From Lactifluus volemus (Eukaryota; Basidiomycota; Agaricomycetes; Russulales; Russulaceae), in contig WTXI01000258.1 of the NCBI GenBank assembly GCA_022376515.1, positions 1 through 51,704 on the forward strand: a stretch of DNA of 51,704 nucleotides, read 5' to 3'. Positions 21,526 through 32,447 of the stretch are shown piece after piece. The notes below the pieces were generated by a model. That model did no database searches and was not told the origin of the DNA. It saw nothing but the letters and a program-made list of their open reading frames with translations. The translations under genes were made by a program, and so were the position numbers. The stretch's first letter is position 1. Every line of letters starts with the position of its first letter.

Positions 21526-22887
21526 ATGTCCAGCTCCACTGATTCGTCCCCGCAAGACAATCAATCCCACATTAAACAATTACTCGACGCCCTACGGGAT
21601 TCAATGGTCCATAAGCCACCCTTCGTGTCTGGGTCACTCCAACTTCCCCCTTCTCGTCTCTCTCTCTTGTACTATACCACATCTTCTGAAGATAACCATG
21701 AAACCAGGTTCGTATGACACTATCTATTTATACCTCAATGACTTTTAGTTCGTAGACTCATCAACTTTGCAAACGCAACCCCTGAAGAATTAGAGCAACT
21801 CATTCAAGCGTGTGAACCCGCCAGCTTCGGTCGCAACAAAGAGGAAGTGATGGACAAGACATACCGTAAAGCTAAAAAGATGGACAATGGCCGTTTCGCC
21901 ACACTCCTTGTGCCTGATCACACCGATCTCATCAAGATCGTGCGTACCTACCTTCTCGAGGGCGAGGCCTCGAAGCCCGCAATCAAATTTGAGCTATACA
22001 AGCTCAACGTGTACAGTATGCGGCTGATCCAGATCCACACCTAGCAGAGACTAAGTTATAAATCAGGTGAGGGGTCATTCTTCAAGGCTCATGTGGATAC
22101 TCCACGCGGAGAAAAGATGTTCGGATCCCTCGTTATTGTCTTACCAACACCCCACGAGGGTGGTACTCTGGTCTTTCGACACCACGGCCAGGAATGGACG
22201 TTCGATTCATCCACCACGCTGTTAGCTGCATTGCCGACTTCAGTTGCTTACGCTGCATTTTTTTGCGACATCGAGCACGAGATTTCACCCGTGACATCCG
22301 GTAATCGTGTCACGTTGACATATAATCTCTACTATGATGATGATGAGCTTGACCCTGCGAAGTACTTCATGTCGGAACTCCCTTCGGTTCCCCAAGAAGA
22401 TAACGAACGCGGGGTGTTCTGTTCAAGATTCAATGCCCTTCTCAACAACCTGGAGTTTCTCCCAAATGGGGGTTTTATCGGATTCGGCATGCGGCATGCG
22501 TACCAAGTAAAGGATACGCTCGATCACCTCTACAGCCTGCTGAAGGGCAGCGACGCAACTGTGTACCAGAGTTTGCGCACGCTCGGTTTTAAACCTACGT
22601 TATACCTCAACTATCAGTGCGAAGATAACGATGTACTCGTCGATAGAGTACCCGATCTTGAGGGTGAGACGATCGATCACTCGGACCTATCCGAGTGTTT
22701 TCAAGATTTTTGCGACATCGATGAACAGGTGACGTGGGTCACACCAAATACGAAATTCGATACTGTGGAGAGCAAGTATATTTTCAACTATGGGAATGAG
22801 CCAGCAATGGGCTATGAGTATGGTAATTTATGCCTTATTGTGCGCATCGGTAGGCCAGGTAGCAGATTGAAGTATTCCAAAAGATAA
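21526..22887 (+). CDS. Prolyl 4-hydroxylase-like Fe(II)/2OG dioxygenase, copy 4
   Basis: Exons 21526-21707, 21756-22015 and 22067-22887 join to 420 aa. Catalytic residues are H156 and D158 (FKAHVDTP), H218 (DIEHEISP) and R228 (TSGNR). The short N-terminus MSSSTDSSPQDNQSH and the blocks DPAKYFMSELPSVPQE and LYLNYQCEDND are shared with copy 5, so copies 4 and 5 form a second sub-branch of the array. Length, intron positions and phases agree with copy 2. The enzyme should couple 2-oxoglutarate decarboxylation to hydroxylation of an unknown substrate. Confidence 0.87.
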
Positions 22888-23736
22888 GTCTACCCGCGTT
22901 CCTGACAGACGCCGGACACATGCGTGCGTTATTTCTTTTTAGACATCATAAACGCGTCTACAGTACCATCCATCTGAGTAGAGCCGTAGCCAATGTCGTA
23001 GACTCGTATTTATACTGTAGTGGCTGCTGCTTGCCAAAAGGGGCGCCGAAACTGTTGTGGCGCGTGAAAATTATCATCAAAGTCATCTTGCATCATGCAG
23101 CATGTTCGAACACTGGCAGAAGGACACCGTCTCGCCTCTGCGGTAGGTGGCTTGATATATTGCTTGATGTCATCAACCAGGATCTGTCTTTCCCTCTGCG
23201 CAAGGAAGGAGAGGTTGCAGATGACTAGCAACTTGAAGTCGAGCTTCCAGCAGGGCTTCCAGGCATCAGTTGCGCGATAAAGATCCATCATTAATCCATG
23301 ACGAGGATGAAGAAGAATACAAAGAAGTGTATGATGGAGAGACGCGGGCTGGGTCTAAACCCGCTGCCTGCGTTGACGCCACTCCTTTAATACTCACAGA
23401 CCGTGTTCAAGTTCTCCATCAACCCACTTCCGAGTCTACCTCCGCTTGCACCTGCACTAAACTTTTTGAGGCTTGCTCGAGCTCGCAAGGACAAAAAGTA
23501 GCAAAAGGACAAAGGAACCTAGAATTACCCCAAAAGCCGCTTTTCTGCTGTATTAAAAAATATGGAAAAGCAGTAATTTTACAGGCATTCCATAGCAGAA
23601 ATAAAGTGGAGAATGCTTTTGCACAATATCCTGACGCATTGATGACTAATCGTTTGCTCCTTTGCGGAGCACCGTGACGAGCGACAAATCTCGTCGATAC
23701 TGTATTTGACTGGGCTCCCTGACATTCGACGCTGCA
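22888..23736. other. Intergenic stretch between dioxygenase copies 4 and 5
   Basis: I see no supported gene. A plus-strand frame at 23270-23677 and a minus-strand one at 23419-23793 have no domain. The last bases before 23737 (GACGCTGCA) match the leader of copy 4. Confidence 0.45.
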
Positions 23737-25078
23737 ATGTCCAGCTCCATGGATTCGTCCTCGCAAGACAGTCAATCCCACATTAAGCAACAACTTGCCT
23801 CTCTACGACATTCAATTGTCCGTAGGCCACCTGTCGTAGCCGGATCACTCGAAGTTCCCCCTTTTCATCTCTCTCTCTTGTATAAACACACGTCTTCCGA
23901 AGATAACCATGCAACCAGGTTCGAATACGCTGAAACTTTCTACTCAGGCCTCACTGACTTTTCTCTGTAGTCATATCAACTTCGCAAACGCAACCCCTGA
24001 GGAATTAGAACAGCTCTTTCAGGCGTGTGAACCCGAACCCGCCAGCGAAGACTCGGAGGAGGTGATGGACGGGACTTACTGCAAATCTAGAAAGATGGAC
24101 AACGACCGTTTCTCCACACTCCTTGTTCCTGATCACACCGATCTCATCAAGTTCGTACGTATTTACCTTCTCGAAGGTGAGAACTCGAACTGCCCAATCA
24201 AAATTGAGCCGCACAAGCTCGACGTGTACGGTATGCGACTGGTCCACATTCACACCTAGCAGAGACTAAGTTGTAAATCAGGTGAGGGGTCGGCTCATGT
24301 GAATACTCCACCCGATGAAGAGATGTTTGGATCCCTTGTCGTTGTATTTCCAACACCCCACGAGGGTGGTACTATGGTCTTTCGACATTGTGACCAGGAA
24401 TGGACGTTTGATTCTTCTAACGCGCTGTCGACCGCACCGCCAAACTCAATAGCTTACGCGGCATTTCCCTGGGACATCGAGCACGAGATTTCATCCGTGA
24501 CATCCGGCCATCGTGTCACGTTGACATATAATCTCTACTATGATGACAATGAGCGTGACCCTGCGAAGTACCTCGTATCGGAACTGCCTTCAGTCCCCCA
24601 AGAAGCGGACGAGCGGATGTTCCATTCGAGATTCGACGGTCTGCTCAAGACCCCGGAATTCCTTCCAAATGGGGGTTGGCTCGGATTCGGAATCCGGCAT
24701 CTGTACCAAAAAATTCACGACTCGCTTGGACACGTCTACAGTCAGCTGAAGGGCAGCGATGCAACTGTGTACCAGAGCTTGCGAGCGCTCGGGTTTAAAC
24801 CTACCATTTACCTCAACTATAGGTGCGAAGATAACGATTTATTCGTCAACGATGTACGCAAGATTGAGGGTGAGCCTGAGATGATCGATGACCTGCTTCA
24901 AGTCAATCGCTATAGTGGAATTACTGAACAGGTGACCTGGGTCACACCACGGACGACAAGAAACACTGTGAAGAGCCCGTACATTTCCAACTGGGACTGT
25001 CTGGAATGGGCATATGGTGATTTATGCCTTGTTGTGCGCATCGGTGGTCCAGATGACAGGTTGAAGTATGCCATATAA
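23737..25078 (+). CDS. Dioxygenase copy 5, probably catalytically dead
   Basis: Exons 23737-23918, 23971-24230 and 24282-25078 join to 412 aa and are open throughout. The donor of intron 1 is the weaker GTTCGA (GTTCGT in the paralogues). At the active site FFKAHVDTP is replaced by AHVNTP: nine bases encoding FFK are missing and the metal-binding Asp is Asn (H153, N155). The distal H215 (DIEHEISS) and R225 (TSGHR) remain. HxD to HxN usually abolishes or strongly weakens iron binding in this superfamily, so I infer loss of hydroxylase activity. The rest is not decayed, which allows a non-catalytic role or a very recent loss. It is the closest relative of copy 4. Confidence 0.82.
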
Positions 25079-25338
25079 TAAGTCTACCATGTCTACTACG
25101 ATACCTGGGTAGAGTTCACGTTGTAGCCAGTGTCTTAGTTGTACTGCAGCCGCCGCTATTTGGGTCGGAATACAATTCCTATTATCATTAAGACTCCTAC
25201 CAATTTCGACCTCCATAGACCTTCCGATCGTGCACCAGTAGTCCTCTACATCTTGAAATAACAACAGCAAAGCAAACAGCTACGTGTATTGTACGGTATC
25301 ACTGACAGGTAACCAGGTTACGGCGGACCGTCACAGGT

Positions 25339-26600
25339 TCAGTGGTTGTGGGGAGAGATTTGAACTAAGCCTTCATCAGGATGACTTTCGCGTCCCAAAT
25401 CTTTGTGATCAGGCTGTGTCGGAACATGTGAAGCGAAGGTAGGTGTTGTCTCCCCATTCGCATCACCAGTGCCAGTGGGTGTACCAACGTCACGGGAGCG
25501 GTCGAGCTCACAATCCTGTTCCCTGTGGCCCAACACTTCGTCCTCGAGCAAATTCACGTCTTCTCCGGGCAGAGATTCCGTGCGGTACGCCTCGTCCATA
25601 TCACAATCCCACACGATTTCCCAGGGTCCCTTCAGAAAAGAGGACTTTCGACGCGGTTCCGGAGCTTGTGTGAAAGAATGCTTGCGCTTCGGAGGAATGA
25701 TACGGAGCCTGGACGGCAGACCTGAAAGAAAGGAGAGGACATCAGAAAGAGAGTCCGAGAAAAGAACTAGGCCGTCTGCCGTTCCTACCGAAACGATTTA
25801 CCGCCTGAGGTGGTTCGCACATGCCAAGTTCTTCTTCCAGCATTGAAATTGTCGTGGATTGCCGGCGAAGCTGCGGCGTTACCTTAGCCCTCTCTGGCGT
25901 TCGGTCGCGATGCAGCGAGAAGAACATTGGTGGTTGGGCTTCGAGTAGATGTGGGACACAGTACGGAAAGTCAGGCGATATCTGTGAGACTCGTGGAAAG
26001 CGTTTATATACGCTTACCAGGTGAGGGCCCTCTATGACGAGGTGATCGATAAGTTCATGGCGTAGGGCCTATTTAAGCTGAATGGGATATTATGTTTCAA
26101 GTTGCTAGGAGCTTCTAGGAAGCCTTGTGGCACCGCGAGGATCGGGCTTTCAATGCCACGTTGCATGGTTGGGCCGCCTTCATGATCGTATTCTATATTT
26201 CGGCGAAGAGGCCAAAGCATTCATGACCTGAAAAGGGAACAAGAATTTAATCACTAAGCAACGATAGATGCGGCACCCCAGCGTAGTCTGAGGGGATAGA
26301 AGAAATTTGGGGTTAGGGCGACCATGAGATGTAACCGCCGCATATACATCTTTGACGTGGTGAATGGAGATATATGTGTTCTGTGCGTATCGGATCAAAC
26401 GACTCGGATGGTCGTTAAAGGCCCGGGCCCAGGGAAAGTATAAAATACAACAATACACGGGCCTGTACTGTACCTGGAGGAAATATATCATGGCGCGAAA
26501 TCGTTTTAGCGACGTACCCGGTCGCACCGCACGGCCACGGTATGAACCAACCCCCCCGGCACCAACACCGCACTCTGGCGATCGAGACGCGCATCACGTC
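25339..26600 (-). CDS. Unidentified multi-exon gene (3' part resolved)
   Basis: Three 3' exons join cleanly on the minus strand: 26068-26018 (ALRHELIDHLVIEGPHL), 25981-25789 (ISPDFPYCVPHLLE, STTISMLEEELGM, EPPQAVNRF) and 25721-25339 (GLPSRLRIIPPKRKHSF, KGPWEIVWDCDMDEAY, acidic/polar tail to the stop). Introns are short with GT-AG ends. Upstream, exon-like pieces are seen around 26180-26090 (MQRGIESPILAVPQG) and 26580-26465 (GATGYVAKTISRHDIFPP), but I could not fix their joins or the start codon. The C-terminal part is polar, Pro/Glu/Asp-rich and probably disordered, with a basic patch PPKRKH. I recognise no domain. Convergent with dioxygenase copy 5. Confidence 0.5.
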
Positions 26601-27416
26601 GTTGTTTGAAACTGTAGCACATCCTCACCTGATGTACGTCGCATCTCTGTCGTCTGAGGGGCGCGAAAATGGGCCGTGTAGAACCGTGTCAAAGATACAC
26701 ACTGACAATAAGTCCGTACTCACACCTCATATCCGGGTCTCTGGGAAGTATTACGCGTAGTCCTCGATTCTTACGCACGGCCTGGGCATGAACGATACGC
26801 AGGAGCGGGGGCGTTAACAACACCGTTGCTAGCCAAGACCACGTGTTTCTTTTTGTCTTGCCTTGCGGCACGGATAGGACCATGAAGGTCAAAAACGGGA
26901 ACACTCTGGTTACGTGTTTATCTTGCACAGCACAGAAGGAGTAGCAACGTAGAGCACGAAAACAAAAAGGGTAACCGTAGGCCGCTGCGGCCCCGGCGCT
27001 GCCCGAGGTTGCCGCCGAGCTCCTTACGCGGGAGCCGAGCTTCGTCTCCAATTGTGCATTCGGCGTTGGCGTTTGCTAATTGAATGACTTCATGTTTACT
27101 TTGACAATAATGTGAGTCAATGCGCAGCATCCGATGATTGTTCCTCACTGTCGTTGCTCACGAGGATACCAGGGGTACAAGTTTTTTTAAGCGACCTGAG
27201 GGATAGCGAGAATTGTTACAGGTCATCGCGACACATCGACGGTAACTGCATTGTCAAGAATACTTGCAAAGGCTTTTGTTTTAGCACCGCAGCGCCTTGC
27301 AACGGTATTATTTTTCCCGTGATCCAACACGTACTAATATCATTTACCGAGCGTGCTGATAAAAGCCGTGTTGGATATACCGCAGCTCACACATCGAATC
27401 ACCCCATCTCTTCATC
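26601..27416. other. Intergenic stretch upstream of the coiled-coil gene
   Basis: No gene supported. It may include the 5' exons or promoter of the minus-strand gene to the left and the promoter of the plus-strand gene at 27417. Confidence 0.4.
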
Positions 27417-28027
27417 ATGAACTCGAACTTGGAAACCCGGTCCTTCAAACTGATGTCTTCTCACGCCATCACTCCGGAAATGGATGCCGCTTGGCGAATT
27501 GTGGAGGCCAACAGAGGGGCTAACTTCCATGCATACTTCTCGGCAGAATTCGCCAGGGGGCAAGAGGAGCTGGATCTTCTAATGGCTGGTACGACGTGCC
27601 AGTGAGGGTGACCATTTGCTTGCTGACGAGTTGGGTAGACATCGAAAGATCCCCGAGCGTGGACAAGCTCATAATGTATTTCAAGCGGGCGTTAGAACTT
27701 GAAATCTTTGAACAAGAATCCTTCGCTCGTTCTTTGGAGTTGTATCGCAGCGTGAACTCCTGCGTCGCTGATATAGAAGCACGCCCTGAAGTGTACCGGA
27801 TCCAGGAAACCGAGGAAGAGCATAGTCGGCGCATGGAAGAATTCCGTCGGAGAGACGTCGTGCTTGCCCAGATGGCAGAGGAAGGACAGGAGAGACAGCG
27901 CGATTACGCCAAGAACAAAGCCAAGCTTGCTATTTTGAACAAGATGATCGCTGAAAGGGCTGCCAATGAGCAACTCGAGCTGAGTGAGCAAGAGAGCGAG
28001 CCAAGTGCTGACTCGGACCAAGAGTGA
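27417..28027 (+). CDS. Small coiled-coil protein with acidic tail (module 1)
   Basis: Two exons (27417-27588, 27639-28027) give 186 aa; the intron is 50 nt, GT-AG. The protein is largely helical. Residues about 85-165 are rich in Glu, Arg and Lys with heptad-like spacing (EEEHSRRMEEFRRRD, GQERQRDYAKNKAKL), a likely coiled coil, and the end is acidic (SEQESEPSADSDQE). No catalytic domain is visible. A second in-frame Met lies at residue 13. It is convergent with the bHLH-like gene at 28298-29612, 270 bp between stops, and both have damaged counterparts in the same arrangement at 31.9-33.7 kb. I do not recognise the family. A partner or regulator of the neighbouring bHLH-like protein is only a guess. 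Confidence 0.72.
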
Positions 28028-28297
28028 ATCCCAATCGGCCTAATCACTATAATTGGGTACTATGCTATATGTAGGAGCGATATATACTGTATGTTAACAA
28101 CATTGGTAGTCCTTTCAGCGTAACCTACGTGACAAGTCCATACTAAGCTACAAATCAATGAACACTTCTAGAAATACTTGATCAATCACGTAGGCGAGTG
28201 AGTTTGATCTCGGCTCTCCGAGCTAACTTGGCCACAGTTAAATGAACTTTCGAGCACCACCAGCTGAGTCCCCGTAAATGCATACTCCAGGCCACAA

Positions 28298-29612
28298 TCA
28301 ACCCTGGGAAATTCTGGGCTCTTTCGAGACGTAACCCTGATCCGGTTCTGGGGCTTCGTCACCGTGGACATCGAGTCCCTGGTGGAAAGACGCTCGGGAT
28401 TGTTGAGCCTCCTTGTGCTGTCGCGCGTAGGCTAGAACTGAAAACATTTAGTTGTTATCACCCCTAGTTTGCAAAAAAATAAAACGTGGAACAGTACCTA
28501 AACTAAGTCGATCTTTCTTCATCCCGCGTTCCACACATTTTGGGACAAATAGTTCCATGAGAGCCTCGATATTGTCATCATCGCATTGTCTCTGATTCCG
28601 AAGCCTCTTCGCTGCTCTCGGGTCCTTGGGTTCAGCAGTACGACTGCGTTTGTTAGTCTCATGCTGCATGTTTGCTGGCCGCGGATTCACTGGAGAGTCG
28701 GTCCAGGGTCGAAGCCGGTGGTCAGTGGTTTGGGACGAAGGGCCCGACGTGATTGCTGATAGCGATTCGGGGGGAGAGCCAACATCGAACGAGTCCCGTC
28801 CTGAACTAAACGACACGGGTGACGGAGATGCATTATCAGCGTCCATAGGATCAAAGGAGCCACTGGCACGCTGAACATGTGATTGTCCAGAGACTATGGT
28901 TATACTCCGTGAAGAAAATTTGTGTGCGCGCGAAGTCTGTGGAAAGGAGTAACTTGAAGACTGTTCATAGTACGGTTGATATGTATTCGCGGGAATGAAC
29001 CCATCAAAGCTGGTGGTCGTAGGGTCCAAATGCGATATTGGTTGTGCTATTGTCGTCGACAGCTTCGAGATTGTAGAAAAACTTCGAGATGTCTTTGGGT
29101 ACGAACCCGCGCTCGTAGGAATGTCTCCACCTCTTCGATCCAGCGGAGGTGAGTGAGGTTGCCGAGCTAAGGTAGTGGGCCACGTGGAGGGTTGACTTGC
29201 TGATGAATAGGTATCTGACGGGTGCTCGAGTCCTTAGAATCTTTCTCAACACTACGACATACCTCGGAAATCGTGACTTACCGGGGCGAGAAGCCTGCGG
29301 AATATACCTCTGCGGCCCGGGCGACACTGAGGTCTCACGACTCGGAGCACCGAAATTGGTCAGATACCCGCTCCCTTGGCTATTGGTAGAGAATGGTATG
29401 GCGTGTGAGTGTGAGTGTGAGGGTAAGTCTTGGAAGGAATGCTCGGCCGGCCGATTGAATTGGTATATTGTGTTTGCAGCTGCTGGTTGTTGGAATGTAT
29501 CATGAATTTGTGTCACTGGCATTTGAGAGGCTTGATAGTCAGCCTGTAAGTCATTAGGAGACGTTGAGTTGTCGTTCTGACGAAATAGTGGTAGGTCTAA
29601 GTTAGGGTCCAT
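28298..29612 (-). CDS. Divergent bHLH-like putative transcription factor (module 1)
   Basis: Exons 29612-29282, 29166-28498 and 28437-28298 join to 379 aa. The first 290 residues are Ser/Pro/Gln-rich and probably disordered (activation-type). Near residues 295-304 a basic stretch AAKRLRNQRQ is followed by a first helix (NIEALMELFVP), a loop ending KKDRLSL at 327-333, and, across intron 2, a second helix VLAYARQHKEAQQS. This spacing and the LFVP...KKDRL pattern resemble a basic helix-loop-helix domain, though the usual His/Glu/Arg E-box residues of the basic region are not clearly in place. DNA binding is inferred. The paralogue at 32448-33744 keeps the same second-helix exon and intron phase, which supports the splice model. 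Confidence 0.7.
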
Positions 29613-31879
29613 GAAGAGTATTAGCGAAAATTGGACCCACAGAAGCAAACCAACTTATACTAACGAGAAATTACAAGGACAAGCAGATGAAGGGAGTTAT
29701 GGTGCGAGGACCTTGTACATGCATCAGCCGATCGATCGCGATGACAGAAGGAAGGGACCACTGACCGGGTAATGAATACAAATCCTGGGGCTCCTGGCAT
29801 GTCGGTTGTGCAGAGCTTCCTCGTTATAACACATCCTTGTCCGTCGGTACAGTAGCAAACATGGAGGCAGATTACGTTGTGCCTGGAGATGTCAGCGGAG
29901 GCGCGGACAGTCAGGTTGGAACAAGGCCACCCCGGTTTGGACATGAATAGGGCTGACTAGATCTCATGAAGTAAAAGCTAAAAGACATGGTTACGCGCTC
30001 TCATTCACGTCAAGGTCGCTAAGAGGGGGACAAACCCAAGAAGACGCAAAATGCTTTGATGACGGAAGGGTCGATGAGGCCAACTTGAATGTTTCAAGTT
30101 GACCGTCAATTTCAACGCGTGAAGACATCCACCGATCTCGGTCAGCGAAGCCCCCGAATCGGAGACGTTTGCGCGGAGTTTGCTAAGAAGCCACGACAAC
30201 AATACGGTAGGGAGCATTTGGGAGGTCACTGGCGCCGGTCACCAGTCATTTGCGGTGAAGCTGAATGAAGTGATGCAGTGGGTCATATGGTTGGTATCAC
30301 CGTAATATTGGTTGTCAATCATGCGCTGGCGGTGGCACGATGCCACAGTGAGTGGCGTGTTGGTTCCTAGCATGAGGGCTGACTTGGCGGCCTTTGGGGG
30401 GGGGGTGCACAGCCTCATGCGGCAACGGTAAGTGACTAACTTAGTACGTCTTTGTTGATTTGTATTTTGTCCCTGATCATCTCTGTTACTCTACGTACGG
30501 TACAGTAGCCACGAACCTGGGAAACGTTCCAATCAAAGAAATAGAGGGGAGAATCTCGGAAAAATACAGTAGGTTGAATAGCTGCTGAAATAGGATCAAC
30601 TAACTCCGAGTCGGTGCCTAATGAAGAATGTGCTCGTACAAGCTCTGGACGCTAGAAATTCACTTAGGCGGCGAGTAGAACATCGGAGAATGAGACTGTA
30701 ATGGGGCAGGAATATAGTCGCGGTCGTTAGTGGTCAATGTGTCCAACTTTATGACTTCAATTGCCAGTGACGGTCGGGACCGGCTTCTTTGTGACTTAGC
30801 AGCCTAGCAAGTCCGGAATTCTACACGCTTATGATCATTCAAGGTTGCATACGTGAGCATGTACGCAGAAGCAGCGTGGCATTGATCATCCAAACCTACG
30901 TATTCGGTTGTTACAATGGGGTATTCAGTTCGTGTTCTATGCTCATTCGGGGGCACCAACATGACATCATATGGCAATCGATCAGTGGCACTTAATTGCT
31001 GGACTTGAAAAGCAAGTCACATCCGTCCGGTAGTTGCAGGAAAGGGTAAGGAAAAGGATATTACGGAGACGGTAAACGCTGACCAAATGGGAGTCCACAC
31101 TGTGACTCGGACCCACGCTCCTCAGACACCTAGGGACACGTAGAATATGCAGAAGGGAGTACAAACCACTGCTCTCCACGATCTCCATTCTCGTAGTTGT
31201 ATGAGCCGTGCCATTTTCACTGATCGAGCATGTTGCTAGACTTCAAGTTGTCGTTTGACGGGAAGACGGGATGAAGGGAAAACAATAAGATGCCAAATAC
31301 GGGCAAGTTCAAGCTAGCCCCGGGATCGCCGTCCGGGGTCCGGGGTCCGCAACAAATAGATTGCCTTTCCGCGTCTCCCATTGTGAACTCTTCGTAGGCA
31401 TGGTGATGCTGCGAAGGGCCCATCGTACAATAGACTTGAGTACCAACTAATCTCTGTCGTAACTGCGCCGTACAAGCTATGCGCAAACAATGTTAAGGAG
31501 CAACCCCGGGCCAGATGACTCGCTTCTTATAACAATCAGTTGCGTCAAAGCATACGATGCCCTGACTAGTGTTCACTAGTTTTGCAGCGCAGACATGCTG
31601 GGGCACAGAATTTTCGGGCTTTGTTTCTTTTTAATTTCAACCGTGCTGAACTGGGGAAAGCGGGGCGTTGTGATGGGACATCATGATAACCTTCGATTTG
31701 AACAAAGCCGAGAGGGCTCGCGATGATGGCTTTTTGTTGGCACCCTCAGTTGGCAATATCTACGCCAGGAAGCCGGCCGATGTGCTCGGCGCTGCAGTGC
31801 GAAAACAAAAGCCCTGTACCCCGAGACTCGGACATCTCCACCGGCGTTAGCTACTAACCACTTGTAGCCCTTCCCCATC
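29613..31879. other. 2.3-kb stretch between the two modules
   Basis: The part up to about 29950 is duplicated upstream of the second bHLH-like gene and is probably its promoter or leader. The rest shows no supported gene. A run of ten G occurs near 30397. Short frames (30005-30229, 31217-31486 minus) have no family resemblance. Confidence 0.45.
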
Positions 31880-32259
31880 ATGTCCATCTATGCTCGCACC
31901 CCTGAGAGCTATGCTGGATGACAACTGGTCAAGCTCTACAGTGTTCTTCGTCCTTATCGGAAAATTTGGGCTGAATATGAGAAGAGTAAGAAGGAACTAG
32001 ACCTCCGCTTCGAGACTTTGACGGTATGACTCGGAGACGACCATTCAAATTTCACTCATTTGCTTTCCTTTGTTCATTGACCCTGGAAACGGTTCACAAG
32101 TTCTTTAAGCTGGCGACGGAGCTCGATATCATTTACGTACGATTCATAGCTCAGAGCATGGAGGTACAGCGCCTCCAGGATCTGTATTTAGCCGAGCTGG
32201 ACCAGAGTCCGAGGACTCTCGCCTGCTGCGATGACCACACACTCATATGTCAGGGGTAA
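31880..32259 (+). pseudogene. Coiled-coil gene of module 2, stopped by a nonsense codon
   Basis: The frame starts MSIYARTPESYAG and hits TGA at codon 14, exactly where the module 1 protein has Trp (TPEMDAAW). Downstream, LVKLYSVLRPYRKIW and KSKKELDLRFETLT align with the module 1 exon 1. After the intron (donor GTATGA at 32024) VHKFFKLATELDI and QSMEVQRLQDLYL align with VDKLIMYFKRALELEI. The intron acceptor is unclear and the frame ends early (32259) compared with module 1. This is a damaged paralogue. Confidence 0.6.
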
Positions 32260-32447
32260 AGCCTCACTTCTCACAAATGGCAACGACTGAACACGGAAAG
32301 TCAGATCTTGATCGCCGCCCGCGAAATTCAGAAGCAGAGGAACCGACAGAGAGGGGGTGGATTCAAGTTCATTACAGGTACACGAATAAGCTCGGAATAA
32401 GCTGATACAGCCAAACGTGATTATTGTTACAGTATTGGTGGATAATC

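Larger units (their letters stand above)
27417..29950. repeat. Segmental duplication, unit 1 (open copy)
   Basis: This unit holds a plus-strand coiled-coil gene and a convergent minus-strand bHLH-like gene plus about 300 bp upstream of the latter. Unit 2 at 31880-34120 has the same two genes in the same order and orientation. The non-coding part also matches in pieces: CTCCAGGCACAA and TGTACAAGxTC are shared upstream of both bHLH-like genes. Confidence 0.7.
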
